A stretch of DNA of 64,000 bases from Bradyrhizobium erythrophlei (GTDB taxonomy: Bacteria; Pseudomonadota; Alphaproteobacteria; Rhizobiales; Xanthobacteraceae): assembly GCF_900142985.1 (NCBI RefSeq), contig NZ_LT670849.1:4790501-4854500 (forward strand), in the 5' to 3' direction. The notes below the pieces were generated by a model. That model searched no databases. It worked only from the letters and a program-made list of their open reading frames with translations, and was not told the DNA's origin. Every line of letters begins with the position of its first letter. Within the stretch, counting starts at the first letter, position 1. Shown here piece after piece: positions 35,146 to 43,506 of this stretch. The translations under genes and the position numbers were made by a program.

Positions 35146-36492
35146 ATGGGCGCGCATAGAGAAAAACGCCGGATACAGCCGGCAAGCGTGTCGTGGGATG
35201 GAAACGCAGCCAAAACGGGGGACGACGTGACCTATCGCCGGGGCTGGATTGCGCTGCTGATTTTTACGGTCGTGATCATCAACTATATCGACCGCATCGC
35301 ACTGTCGGTGGCGGCAAAGCCGATTGTCGCCGAATACGGATTCTCGCCGGTGCAGATGGGCTATCTGTTTTCCGGCTTCCTGTGGACCTATGTGGTTTGC
35401 CTGGTGCCGCTCGGACTTCTGGTCGAACGGATCGGCATCAAGAGAATGGTCGGCGGCGGCATCGCGATCTGGTCGACCGCCACCGCGTTGACGGCCGCGG
35501 CAAGCGGCTTTGTCTCGATCCTGGCGGCGCGGCTTGTGATGGGCGCGAGCGAAGCGACGACATTCCCGGCCTGCGGCGGCGCGATCCGCCAATGGTTTCC
35601 GGAACGCGAGCGCGGCTTCGTCACGACCTTGTTCAATGGCGGCTCTTCCGCAGGCCCCGCGGTCGGCGCGATTCTCACCGCGGCGCTGGTCAGTTCGTTC
35701 GATTGGCGCACCGCCTTCGTCGTACTGGGCGCGATCGGCTTTGTCTGGCTCATCGCATGGCTGATCTGGTACGGCACGCCCGAAGAAGCGCGTTGGCTGA
35801 GCGAAGCCGAACGAACGAAAATCCTGACCGAGCGCGACGGTACCGGAGTGGCGACCACGAAGTCGCCGCCGCCGTCTTCGCTCGGCTATCTCCTGAGCCA
35901 GCGCAGCGTCTGGGGGCTCGTGCTCACCCAAGCGTGTCTCGTCTACACGGCCTATCTGTTTCTGACGTGGTTGCCGACTTATTTGCAGTCGACCCGCGAG
36001 CTCTCGACCATGAACACGGGCTATCTCACCGCAATCCCGTATCTTTGCACCGTCATGCTCGGCGTCACGATTGCCCGCATCAGCGACCGCGTGCTCTCGT
36101 CAAAAGACGTCCAGGCCGGCCGCCGCCGCAACTTCATCGCGGCCATGGCGATCCTCGCGATGCTGATCCTGCTCGCCCCGCACGTCGATGGCCTGTTCCA
36201 GTTATTGGGTGTGCTGACCCTGGTGTTGACGGGGGCGACGACGGGTTCGGGCTTGAACTTCACGCTCGCCAGCGACCTCTTGCGCAATCCACGTGACGTC
36301 TCGCGCGTGGTTGCCATCACGTCTTTCGGAGGCAATTTTTTTGGCCTCATTTCACCGATCATCACCGGCTATGTGGTTGCCGGCACCGGCGGCTATACCT
36401 GGGCGTTCCGCATCGCGGCAGTGCTGTTGTTTTGCGGATGCCTCTTTACGCTCAGCCTGACGCGCCGGCCGATCGAACCGCAGCACGCCTGA
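35146..36492 (+). CDS. MFS transporter, anion:cation symporter family
   Basis: The 448-residue transporter has twelve predicted spans. The ACS-type motifs include INYIDRIALSVAAKPIV in the first span and RLVMGASEATTFPACGGAIR. ACS members carry organic anions such as tartrate, hexuronates and phthalate. The ATG at 35146 gives a 27-residue hydrophilic leader; a GTG at 35227 is an alternative. It is followed by the HD gene after 21 bases. Confidence 0.85.
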   Translation: MGAHREKRRIQPASVSWDGNAAKTGDDVTYRRGWIALLIFTVVIINYIDRIALSVAAKPIVAEYGFSPVQMGYLFSGFLWTYVVCLVPLGLLVERIGIKRMVGGGIAIWSTATALTAAASGFVSILAARLVMGASEATTFPACGGAIRQWFPERERGFVTTLFNGGSSAGPAVGAILTAALVSSFDWRTAFVVLGAIGFVWLIAWLIWYGTPEEARWLSEAERTKILTERDGTGVATTKSPPPSSLGYLLSQRSVWGLVLTQACLVYTAYLFLTWLPTYLQSTRELSTMNTGYLTAIPYLCTVMLGVTIARISDRVLSSKDVQAGRRRNFIAAMAILAMLILLAPHVDGLFQLLGVLTLVLTGATTGSGLNFTLASDLLRNPRDVSRVVAITSFGGNFFGLISPIITGYVVAGTGGYTWAFRIAAVLLFCGCLFTLSLTRRPIEPQHA

Positions 36493-36513
36493 AATTTCTG
36501 GAGACCTCTGATC

Positions 36514-37179
36514 ATGGCAAACACGATGAAGCACCATTACGCGAGACTGCGCCGTCCCGTCACCGACGAGACGCGCGCGGGCGTCATCGAGGATTTTCCC
36601 GAAATCGAGCTGGTGCCGGACAAGGCGCTCGGCAATCTCTGTGTCGAGGCCTGGAGCCATTCGCTGTGCTGCTCGGATTACAAGCGGATCAGGGATATCC
36701 CGCCCTGGGGCAATCCGAACGGCCCGATCCTGAGCAAGGGAAGCCAGACCGATCATCTGCGCGGCGTGGTGCGCACGACCAAGGTGCTGGCGGAGGAATT
36801 CGAGCATTCGCATCCGAACGTTCGCATCGACTGGGATGTGCTGATGGCAGGCTCCGTCTGCCATGACGTCGGCAAGCCTTACGAGTTCGATCCGAGCAAC
36901 CGCGCGCGGTGGCAGGCCGATCCGGCCGACAGCGGTTCGCCGACGTTCCGTCACTCCGTTTTTGGCATGCACGTTTGCCTGACGGTGGGTCTGCCGGAAG
37001 AAGTCGCGCACATCGCGGTCGGCCACTCCTTCGAAGGGCTCCACATGGGCGTGAGCGCCGAATGCATGATCGTCCGCCAGGCCGACCATGGTTGGTGGCA
37101 CGTCGCCGGCGCGCTGGGCCTGCTCGAGCCGGCGACCATCGGCGCGCTGCCGAATAATTTGCGCGCCCGCAATCTCTAA
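36514..37179 (+). CDS. HD-domain metal-dependent hydrolase
   Basis: The 221-residue protein has an HD-superfamily pattern: H81 (SQTDHLRGVV), the HD doublet H117-D118 in VCHDVGKPYEF, histidines in RHSVFGMHVC and GHSFEGLHMG, and a final aspartate in RQADHG. HD domains hydrolyse phosphate esters or, in some cases, cyanamide/nitrile-like or amide substrates. The operon with an organic-anion carrier favours a metabolic over a signalling role. Substrate unknown. Confidence 0.75.
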   Translation: MANTMKHHYARLRRPVTDETRAGVIEDFPEIELVPDKALGNLCVEAWSHSLCCSDYKRIRDIPPWGNPNGPILSKGSQTDHLRGVVRTTKVLAEEFEHSHPNVRIDWDVLMAGSVCHDVGKPYEFDPSNRARWQADPADSGSPTFRHSVFGMHVCLTVGLPEEVAHIAVGHSFEGLHMGVSAECMIVRQADHGWWHVAGALGLLEPATIGALPNNLRARNL

Positions 37180-37182
37180 ACG

Positions 37183-38715
37183 TTACTGCGGCTTTGGATC
37201 GGCCGCGACGGTCTGGTTGACCTGGACCACCATCGGCCTTGGCGGGTCGGGGAGTTGCTGTTCCCAGCCGCCGCCGAGCGCCTTGAACAAGGTGACCAGA
37301 TAGAGCGCGACATTGGTGGTGCTCTGCGCATATTGCTGCTCGTTCTGCAACAGGCTGCGCTCGGCATCGAGCACCGTGATGAAGTCGGCGACGCCGTCAT
37401 TATAGCGTGAGCGGGAAAGATCGAGCGCGGCGCGGGTGTGATCGAGCTGGGCGCGCAGCCGCGCGCGGCGGACCTGTTCGAGCCGGAGCGCCGCGATCGC
37501 GTTGACCACTTCGTGCCAGGCTTGCAGCACCGTCTTGTGATAGCCGAGGGCTGCTTCGGCCTGCTGCGCCTCGCTCAACGCCAGCGAACTCTTCAGCCGC
37601 GCGCCGTCGAAGATCGGCAGCGTCACGCTGGGGCCGGCGTTGTATTGCAGCGAGCTTGCCTTGAACAGGCTGTTGAACTGGAGCGAGTCCAGCACGACCT
37701 GTCCGTTGAGCTGGAACTTCGGATAGAACGAGGCTACCGCAACGCCGACATTGGCGGTCGCTTCATGCAGCTGATCCTCGGCCTGGCGGATATCCGGCCG
37801 GCGGCGCGCCAGTTCCGACGGCATGCCCAGAGGGACGTGCGGCGGCAGGCGGAGCGCGCGCCACGAACCGAGTTCGCCGTTGAGCGAGGACGGCGGCAAA
37901 TCGAGCAGCAGCGCGATCGCGTTCTGATACTGGATTTCCTGCTGCTGAAGCGCCGGCACTTGCGCGCGAATGCCTTCGACCTGCGCTGCGGCGTTCTCGG
38001 CGTCAAGACCGCTGCGCACGCCCTTCTGCTGGAGCTGTTGGGCGAGCTGAAGAATATCGCGATCGACCCTGACATTGTTCTCGGCGATGCGGATCTGCTC
38101 CTGCGTGCCGCGAAGCTGGATGTAGTTGCGCGCGAGTTCGGCGAGGCTCGACACCAGCGCATCGCGGCGCCGGTCTTCCGCCTGGGTGACTTGAGCGTCG
38201 GCGGACTCGACCTGCCGTCGCACGCGGCCCCAGAGATCGAGCTCCCACGACATGTCGAAGCCGACCGTATATTCGTTGATCGGCGGAATGCTGCCCGCCG
38301 AAGGGCCGAGCAGGGGCGTCAGAAGGCTGACAATGCCGTTCTGGCTGTAGAGTTCGCGCTGGTACTTGGCGTCGCCGTTGATCGAGGGAAGTTCGGCGGC
38401 AGCCGCGACGCCGCGCTGGAAGCGGCTTTCGGCGATGCGGATTGCGGCGGTCCGCACATCGAGATTGGCCTCCGCAATGCGGCCTTCGAGATTGGTCAAA
38501 ACCGGGTCGCCGAAGATTTTCCACCAGTTCGGATCGGTCGGCGCCGGCAGATGCGCGTCCGTGACCGTTTGGCCGCCGAACGTCTTGTTGTCGGGTAAAT
38601 GCGGATTCGGCTCGACGAAGTCGGGCCCAAGCGTACAGGCGGAAAGCGTGGTGCCACAAAGCAGCGTCATGACAGCAGCGATGGCGCCGCCGCGGCGACG
38701 GTGGAAACTCGACAT
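37183..38715 (-). CDS. Outer-membrane efflux lipoprotein (NodT family)
   Basis: The 510-residue protein has a lipobox (TTLSAC) after a signal sequence, then two OEP repeats (ESRFQRGVAAAAELPSINGD; ALRLEQVRRARLRAQLDHTR). This is the TolC-like exit duct of a tripartite pump. The ATG at 38715 overlaps the MFS stop (TGATG); the ORF continues upstream to 38766 in the wrong context. It is the last gene of the efflux operon. Confidence 0.9.
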   Translation of the reverse strand: MSSFHRRRGGAIAAVMTLLCGTTLSACTLGPDFVEPNPHLPDNKTFGGQTVTDAHLPAPTDPNWWKIFGDPVLTNLEGRIAEANLDVRTAAIRIAESRFQRGVAAAAELPSINGDAKYQRELYSQNGIVSLLTPLLGPSAGSIPPINEYTVGFDMSWELDLWGRVRRQVESADAQVTQAEDRRRDALVSSLAELARNYIQLRGTQEQIRIAENNVRVDRDILQLAQQLQQKGVRSGLDAENAAAQVEGIRAQVPALQQQEIQYQNAIALLLDLPPSSLNGELGSWRALRLPPHVPLGMPSELARRRPDIRQAEDQLHEATANVGVAVASFYPKFQLNGQVVLDSLQFNSLFKASSLQYNAGPSVTLPIFDGARLKSSLALSEAQQAEAALGYHKTVLQAWHEVVNAIAALRLEQVRRARLRAQLDHTRAALDLSRSRYNDGVADFITVLDAERSLLQNEQQYAQSTTNVALYLVTLFKALGGGWEQQLPDPPRPMVVQVNQTVAADPKPQ

Positions 38716-40286
38716 CAATGGCCTCCGCCCCGCGTGCCGCCGGTCTTCGGCGACAGCAGGAAGCACAGCGGTACAATCAGGAACGCGACGATCGCGCAGT
38801 AGAAGAACACGTCGCGATAGCCGAGGATCGCAGCCTGCGTCCTGAACACCTGATAGACGCGCCCGACCGCGGCGTCATGCGCGGCGGCACCGACGCGGCC
38901 GAGTGAGTGCAGCGTCTGTTCATATTGCGCGACCAGCGCCTGATAGGGCTGGTTGAACGGCGTGGTCCATTGCGAGAGATAACTCTGATGAACCTGGGAG
39001 CGCTCGGTCACCTGCGCGGTTGCGAGCGCAATGCCGATCGAGCCGAAGATGTTTCGAAACATCGCAAACAACGCCGCGCCGTCGCCATTGAGTTCCCGCG
39101 GCAGCGTCATGTAGGCGATGGTCGAGATCGGCACGAACAGGAAGGCAAGCCCCGCCGACTGGAAGGTTCGCATGAAGACCAGCGTCTTGAAATCGATGTT
39201 CGGCACCAGCGTGCTCGAATAAAGCAGCGCGCAGCCGATGATGGTGAAGCCGCCGGCGATCAGATAGCGAATCTGGATCTTGGTCATCAGCCGGCCGACG
39301 AAGGGAATCAGGATGATGACCGCGATCCCACCGGGCGACAGGATCAGGCCGGCCCAGGTCGCCGTGTACAACAGCACAGTCTGGGCGAATTGCGGGATCA
39401 AGACGGCGCTCGCGTACAAAATGCCGCCGGTGGCTCCGATCATGATGCAGCCGCCGGTGAAGTTCCGGTCGGCGAACACCGACAGATCGACGATAGGCTT
39501 CCTGGCGATCAGCAGCCAGCCGATCGCGCCAAGTATCCCAAGGAAAGCGAGCAGCGCCATCAGGCAGATGAAGTTAGAATGGAACCAGTCGGCATCCTCG
39601 CCTCGGTCGAGCATGATCTCGAGACAACCGAGGCCGATCGTGATCAGGGAGAGACCGATATAGTCGATGCCGCGGCTGCGCCGGTTCTTTTCCCACGGCG
39701 GGTCTTCGACCATCACCGAAACGAAGAAGGCGGCGACCATGCCGACCGGGACGTTGAGAAAGAAGATCCAGCGCCAGGTCACCTGATCGGTAATGAAGCC
39801 GCCCAGCGTCGGCCCCAGCACCGGCGCCACGATGGTTGCGATCGCGGTGACGCCGAAGGCCGCGCCGCGCTTGGCGGGCGGAAAATAATCGAGAATGATC
39901 GATTGCTGGTTCGGCTGCAGTCCGCCGCCGAAGAATCCCTGCATCAGCCGAAAGATGATGAGCTGGGTCAGGCTTTGCGCGATCCCGCACAGGAACGAGC
40001 ACACCGTGAACATGATGATGCAGATGATGAAGTAGCGCTTGCGGCCGAACAGGTCGCTGAGCCATCCGGAGATCGTCAGCACGATGCCGTTGGCGACGAG
40101 ATAGGAGGTCAGCGCCCAGGTGGCTTCGTCATTGCTCGACGACAGGCTTCCAGCAATGTGCGGCAGCGCCACGTTCACGATCGTGGTGTCGAGAATTTCC
40201 ATGAACGCGGCGCTCGTCACGATCACCGCGATGAGCCACGGATTATATTGCGGCTTCCATTGCTCCTCTAGCTTGGCGTCGCTCAT
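38715..40286 (-). CDS. EmrB/QacA-type MFS drug exporter (DHA2, 14 spans)
   Basis: The 523-residue inner-membrane proton antiporter belongs to the DHA2 family, with MEILDTTIVNVALPHIAGSL (motif D1), LSDLFGRKRYFI (motif A) and APVLGPTLGGFI (motif C). It partners the EmrA-like adaptor three bases upstream and the outer-membrane protein. The substrates are likely hydrophobic drugs or plant phenolics. Confidence 0.92.
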   Translation of the reverse strand: MSDAKLEEQWKPQYNPWLIAVIVTSAAFMEILDTTIVNVALPHIAGSLSSSNDEATWALTSYLVANGIVLTISGWLSDLFGRKRYFIICIIMFTVCSFLCGIAQSLTQLIIFRLMQGFFGGGLQPNQQSIILDYFPPAKRGAAFGVTAIATIVAPVLGPTLGGFITDQVTWRWIFFLNVPVGMVAAFFVSVMVEDPPWEKNRRSRGIDYIGLSLITIGLGCLEIMLDRGEDADWFHSNFICLMALLAFLGILGAIGWLLIARKPIVDLSVFADRNFTGGCIMIGATGGILYASAVLIPQFAQTVLLYTATWAGLILSPGGIAVIILIPFVGRLMTKIQIRYLIAGGFTIIGCALLYSSTLVPNIDFKTLVFMRTFQSAGLAFLFVPISTIAYMTLPRELNGDGAALFAMFRNIFGSIGIALATAQVTERSQVHQSYLSQWTTPFNQPYQALVAQYEQTLHSLGRVGAAAHDAAVGRVYQVFRTQAAILGYRDVFFYCAIVAFLIVPLCFLLSPKTGGTRGGGH

Positions 40287-40289
40287 CGG

Positions 40290-41492
40290 TCATCGCACCG
40301 TGACCGTAGGCACCGCCGAAATCCCGAGCGGCAGCGGCACCTTGGGATCGAGCCCTTTGTCGATCACGATCTTCACCGGCACGCGCTGAACGATCTTGAT
40401 GAAATTGCCGGTGGCGTTTTCGGGCGGGAAGGCCGTGAACTTCGAGCCGGAACCGAGCTGGATGCTGTCGACATGACCCTCGAGCCGCAGATGCGGATAG
40501 GCGTCGACGCGGATCTCGACGCGCTGGCCGGGCCGCATGTTGACGAGCTGGCTCTCCTTGAAGTTCGCCGTGATCCAGATTTCCGGCGCGACGATCGAGA
40601 AGATCTGCTGGCCGGGCGCGACGTAGTTACCGGTTTCGACGTTGCGCTTGGTCACCCAGCCGTCCTGCGGCGCGGCGACCTGTGTCCAGGACAGGTTCAA
40701 ATTCGCCTGGTCGAGCCGCGCCTGCGCCTGTTCGACCTGTCCCTTGAGCTGGCCGACCGCCGCATCCGTCTCGCCGATCCGCTCCGGCACCGGCGAGTTC
40801 TGCCTCACCTGTGCTTCGGCAAGCGCGATCTGCGCTTCCGCCTGCTTCAATGCGGCTTCCGCCGCATCGACATCCTGTTGCGAGGTCGCAGCCTTCGGCA
40901 GCGCCTTTTGACGCTCGTAATCGGCCTTGGTTCTCGCCCGCGTCGCCTGGGCCTGTTCGAGCTGCGCCTTTGCGACCTCTAGCTGCGCCGGGAAATTCTT
41001 CTTCGCAACCTCGAGGCCGAATTGCTGCCCGCGATATTGCGCCTGCGCCGTCGCCAACGCGCCTTCGGCCTGTTCGCGGTCGATCTGGTATTGCCGTGGA
41101 TCGATATGGATCAGCGGCTGGCCTTGCTTGACGAACTGGTTGTCGTCGACGTCGAGCGAGATCACCGCGCCCGAGATGCGCGGCGCGATCGTGATGGCGC
41201 GGCCATCGGTATAGGCGTCGTCGGTTTCCTCGATATTGCGCGTCGTCAGCCAGTAATAAATGCCGCCGATCACCAGCAGCGCGATCACCACAACGCCGAT
41301 GATGAAGACGGTGGGCCGGCGTTTTTTTCGGGCTTCCTCGCGCGCGGAGGCGACGGCCGCCTTGCCACTATCCCCGGGCGCGGCCTTTGCGGAATCCGGC
41401 TTTGCCTCGCCGGGCGCAGGCGCCTCGTCTTGACGCTCAGCCCGCTTCGCTTCGGGCGAACGGGTTGTTGCATCGACTTCGTCAACCGACAT
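40290..41492 (-). CDS. EmrA/HlyD-family membrane fusion protein
   Basis: The 400-residue adaptor has an acidic/proline-rich N-terminus, one membrane span (about residues 62-82, VFIIGVVVIALLVIGGIYYW), and HlyD biotinyl-lipoyl and coiled-coil segments (IEETDDAYTDGRAI, VAAPQDGWVTKRNVETG). The start is the ATG at 41492 (AAGGGG site); the frame is open to a TTG at 41510. It heads the efflux operon, transcribed away from the TetR gene. Confidence 0.9.
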   Translation of the reverse strand: MSVDEVDATTRSPEAKRAERQDEAPAPGEAKPDSAKAAPGDSGKAAVASAREEARKKRRPTVFIIGVVVIALLVIGGIYYWLTTRNIEETDDAYTDGRAITIAPRISGAVISLDVDDNQFVKQGQPLIHIDPRQYQIDREQAEGALATAQAQYRGQQFGLEVAKKNFPAQLEVAKAQLEQAQATRARTKADYERQKALPKAATSQQDVDAAEAALKQAEAQIALAEAQVRQNSPVPERIGETDAAVGQLKGQVEQAQARLDQANLNLSWTQVAAPQDGWVTKRNVETGNYVAPGQQIFSIVAPEIWITANFKESQLVNMRPGQRVEIRVDAYPHLRLEGHVDSIQLGSGSKFTAFPPENATGNFIKIVQRVPVKIVIDKGLDPKVPLPLGISAVPTVTVR

Positions 41493-41560
41493 AGGGTGCG
41501 CCCCTTGCAACCACGAATTCCACCAGCCTTGCCACTTTCACTTCAATGGCGCCCCGGATA

Positions 41561-41584
41561 TAACCGTACCCGATGGTTCGGTTA
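41561..41584. promoter_or_regulatory. 24-base near-perfect palindrome, TetR operator candidate
   Basis: TAACCGTACC (41561-41570) and GGTTCGGTTA (41575-41584) are complementary except at one position, around a CGAT centre. It sits 20 bases before the TetR gene and 69 before the efflux operon start, the usual position for a TetR-type repressor that controls both. Confidence 0.7.
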
Positions 41585-41604
41585 GAGACAAGGGTTGCCC
41601 CTCA

Positions 41605-42270
41605 ATGCAAAGCGCCCCCGCCATGCCTAAAGAAGCGGTCATTCGAAAAGTTCCGCGCGGCGAACGGCGGCGCGAGGAACTGATTGACGTTGCTGAGAAA
41701 ATTTTCTTGGCGCGCGGCTTCCCCGAGACCACGATGCAGATGATCGCGGAAGCGGCCGGTGCCTCCAAGGAAACGCTGTACCGGCATTTTGAAAGCAAGG
41801 AGCTCCTGTTTGCCGAGATCGTCAGCCGCAAGGCGCGGGCGATCTCCGGTCCCGATGGCGCGATTGCGCGCGGGGGCAGCGCGGAAGTCGTGCTATCGGC
41901 GCTCGGCACCAGTCTTCTGACGACCGTCTGCACTGGCCAGGGGGCATTCCTGTTTCGGACCGTCGTCGCCGAGGCTGCGCGGACGCCGGAGCTAGGCGAT
42001 CTCTTTTTTGAACGCGGCCCCGGGGCCACCGTCGATCGGCTCACGCAATATCTGAAGGACGCCACCAAGCGAGGCGAATTGCATTGCGACGACCCGGCCG
42101 TCGCGGCGCGGTTGTTTCTTGGCGCGGTGGCGGCGCAATTCCACCTCCGCCGTCTGTTGCAATCGAACTGGAAGCCGCCGGCGGCGAGCGAAATCGATCG
42201 TCACGTCACGGCAGCCGTCTCGATGTTCCTGAAAGAATTCGGCCCGCAGCGGACAGGCGACAGACGGTAG
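41605..42270 (+). CDS. TetR/AcrR-family regulator of the efflux operon
   Basis: The 221-residue protein has an N-terminal HTH (RREELIDVAEKIFLARGFPE, TTMQMIAEAAGASKETLYRH) and a C-terminal ligand-binding domain of the AcrR type (TetR_C). It is divergently transcribed from the emrAB-type operon, with a 24-base palindrome between them, so it is most likely its local repressor. The start could be the second Met (41623). Confidence 0.87.
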   Translation: MQSAPAMPKEAVIRKVPRGERRREELIDVAEKIFLARGFPETTMQMIAEAAGASKETLYRHFESKELLFAEIVSRKARAISGPDGAIARGGSAEVVLSALGTSLLTTVCTGQGAFLFRTVVAEAARTPELGDLFFERGPGATVDRLTQYLKDATKRGELHCDDPAVAARLFLGAVAAQFHLRRLLQSNWKPPAASEIDRHVTAAVSMFLKEFGPQRTGDRR

Positions 42271-42303
42271 CCGTGCGGCCTGTAACGCGCTTGGCACAGA
42301 ACT

Positions 42304-42329
42304 CCCTCTCCCCGCGTGCGGGGAAAGGG
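42304..42329. terminator. GC-rich hairpin between convergent genes
   Basis: CCCTCTCCCCGC pairs with GCGGGGAAAGGG (one mismatch) around a GT loop. It lies between the TetR stop and the 3' end of the small gene at 42353, so may end transcription both ways. This sequence type is repeated in many Bradyrhizobium genomes. Confidence 0.6.
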
Positions 42330-42352
42330 CAGAAGCCATATTGAGCCGGACG

Positions 42353-42556
42353 CTATTTTCGCGCGGCAATCGCGGCCGTATGCATATCGCCGGCAAGATC
42401 GGGCGACGTCGACGTGAAAAGATGGTTCACGGCGATGGCAAGCACCAGGAGTACCAGCGCCGTGCTGTAGAACATCAGGCTTCGGCGCAGCCACTTCTTG
42501 TAGATGATGCGATCTTCCGGTGACAAAAATCGAAGCTGGCTTTGTGACGGCCCCAT
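42353..42556 (-). CDS. Small single-span membrane protein, 67 residues
   Basis: MGPSQSQLRFLSPEDRIIYK... has a hydrophilic N-terminus, one span (SLMFYSTALVLLVLAIAVNH) and a short C-terminal tail. The ATG at 42556 has AAAGGAG upstream; the open frame runs on to 42637. It is the last of three single-span genes on this strand. Function unknown. Confidence 0.65.
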   Translation of the reverse strand: MGPSQSQLRFLSPEDRIIYKKWLRRSLMFYSTALVLLVLAIAVNHLFTSTSPDLAGDMHTAAIAARK

Positions 42557-42596
42557 GATGGTGCTCCTTTCGATTTCGTGAAACGCGGCCGAGAGA

Positions 42597-42767
42597 TCAA
42601 AACGGCGCCAACTGCTCCTGCGGGTCGAAGGAAGCAATCGGTATATTGTAGTGTGCGGATCCCGCGATCAGCAGAAGCGAGAGGGCCCAGATGATGAGCG
42701 GAACGCCCAGGACCAGGGGCTGTTGCGGCAATACTTTCGGTTCTGCAATCCGGATATAGGTCGGCAT
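42597..42767 (-). CDS. Small single-span membrane protein, 56 residues
   Basis: The ORF begins MPTYIRIAEPKVLPQQPLVL at 42767 (AAGGGA upstream) and has one span (VLGVPLIIWALSLLLIAGSA). The frame opens further upstream to 42812, less well supported. It is between two similar small membrane-protein genes. Function unknown. Confidence 0.6.
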   Translation of the reverse strand: MPTYIRIAEPKVLPQQPLVLGVPLIIWALSLLLIAGSAHYNIPIASFDPQEQLAPF

Positions 42768-42839
42768 CGGGAATCCCTTGCTGTCCGCCGTCATGGCGGT
42801 GATGAGTTTCAAGAACGCTTTGAGAAAACTTTTTGGTCG

Positions 42840-43022
42840 TTACGGAAACGCAGCCATGAGCGCGATGTCGTTCGGCGTGTTGCCCGGCGACAGCGCGGCC
42901 AGATAAATCGCAATCATAAGCACGATCAGAAGTGCGGCCCCCGTCAGCGCACCGTAAGCGCCGAACGCGGGCAAATTGACTTGAGCTTTATCGCTGGGGC
43001 TCAATCGAGCAAAATTCGTCAT
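42840..43022 (-). CDS. Small single-span membrane protein, 60 residues
   Basis: MTNFARLSPSDKAQVNLPAF... carries one span (GALTGAALLIVLMIAIYLAAL) and ends NDIALMAAFP. GGGAGG precedes the ATG. It heads the three-gene micro-protein group. The conserved-looking layout (polar N-terminus, one span, short tail) suggests small-subunit or signalling membrane proteins. No family recognised. Confidence 0.62.
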   Translation of the reverse strand: MTNFARLSPSDKAQVNLPAFGAYGALTGAALLIVLMIAIYLAALSPGNTPNDIALMAAFP

Positions 43023-43282
43023 CGTGTCCTCCCAAGGAAAGACCTGAAAAAATTCAAAAGCGGCTTACTCAACAATAGTCGTCGCAAGTATCACTTGGGC
43101 TTCATCAACTACGCTTGATGGATTACGCTTCAAGCGGCACGTGAACTATGAACTCATTCACACGCGCGCCGATTTTCAAACGCGCTCAATTGTCACAAAT
43201 GCGTAACGCCGCAGCATCGCTGCGAACAAAAAACCGGTAAGCCTCGGCATGAACAATGCGCGAGAGGATCGCACGGGAACGC

Positions 43283-43303
43283 TGCATTTTTGTTACGAAT
43301 GCA
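43283..43303. promoter_or_regulatory. Dyad TGCATT-N9-AATGCA upstream of cytosine deaminase
   Basis: Perfect 6-base inverted repeat about 125 bases upstream of the -24 element, in the position of an enhancer-binding protein site. The outer TGCA ends match NtrC half-sites, but the spacing (21 bases overall) is longer than NtrC's usual 17. Confidence 0.35.
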
Positions 43304-43426
43304 AATCAGCAAGATGTATGCCAACGGTCGATTGCTGACGAAGCCGGGGCTTTCCCGTGCAGAGAGGCTCTGCTTTGGATTAAATCGTGGGCAGCAAGCC
43401 GTGATATTTTACCGGCTGCCGATTCT

Positions 43427-43444
43427 TTGGCATGTTCTCTGCTT
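43427..43444 (+). promoter_or_regulatory. Sigma54-like -24/-12 promoter
   Basis: TTGGCATGTTCTCTGCTT has GG at 43429-43430 and GC at 43441-43442 with exactly ten bases between, the invariant sigma54 spacing. It differs from the RpoN consensus TTGGCACG-N4-TTGCTT at two positions. The predicted start near 43454 leaves a leader of about 50 bases before the cytosine deaminase ATG. Confidence 0.5.
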
Positions 43445-43506
43445 AAGAAATCTGCGGCAGTATCCGGAATCTTCGGCAGCGAAGGTTGAACAGCAACGAG
43501 GCAGCC

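Larger units (their letters stand above)
43023..43506. other. 484-base intergenic region with promoter elements
   Basis: No supported gene. It is AT-richer than its surroundings and contains the dyad and sigma54-like sequence listed separately. The left end holds the promoter for the micro-protein group. Confidence 0.5.

Noticed and set aside
42304..42329. Insertion-sequence terminal repeat
   Set aside because: The hairpin is short, has no transposase nearby and lies between convergent genes, so it is read as a terminator-like repeat.
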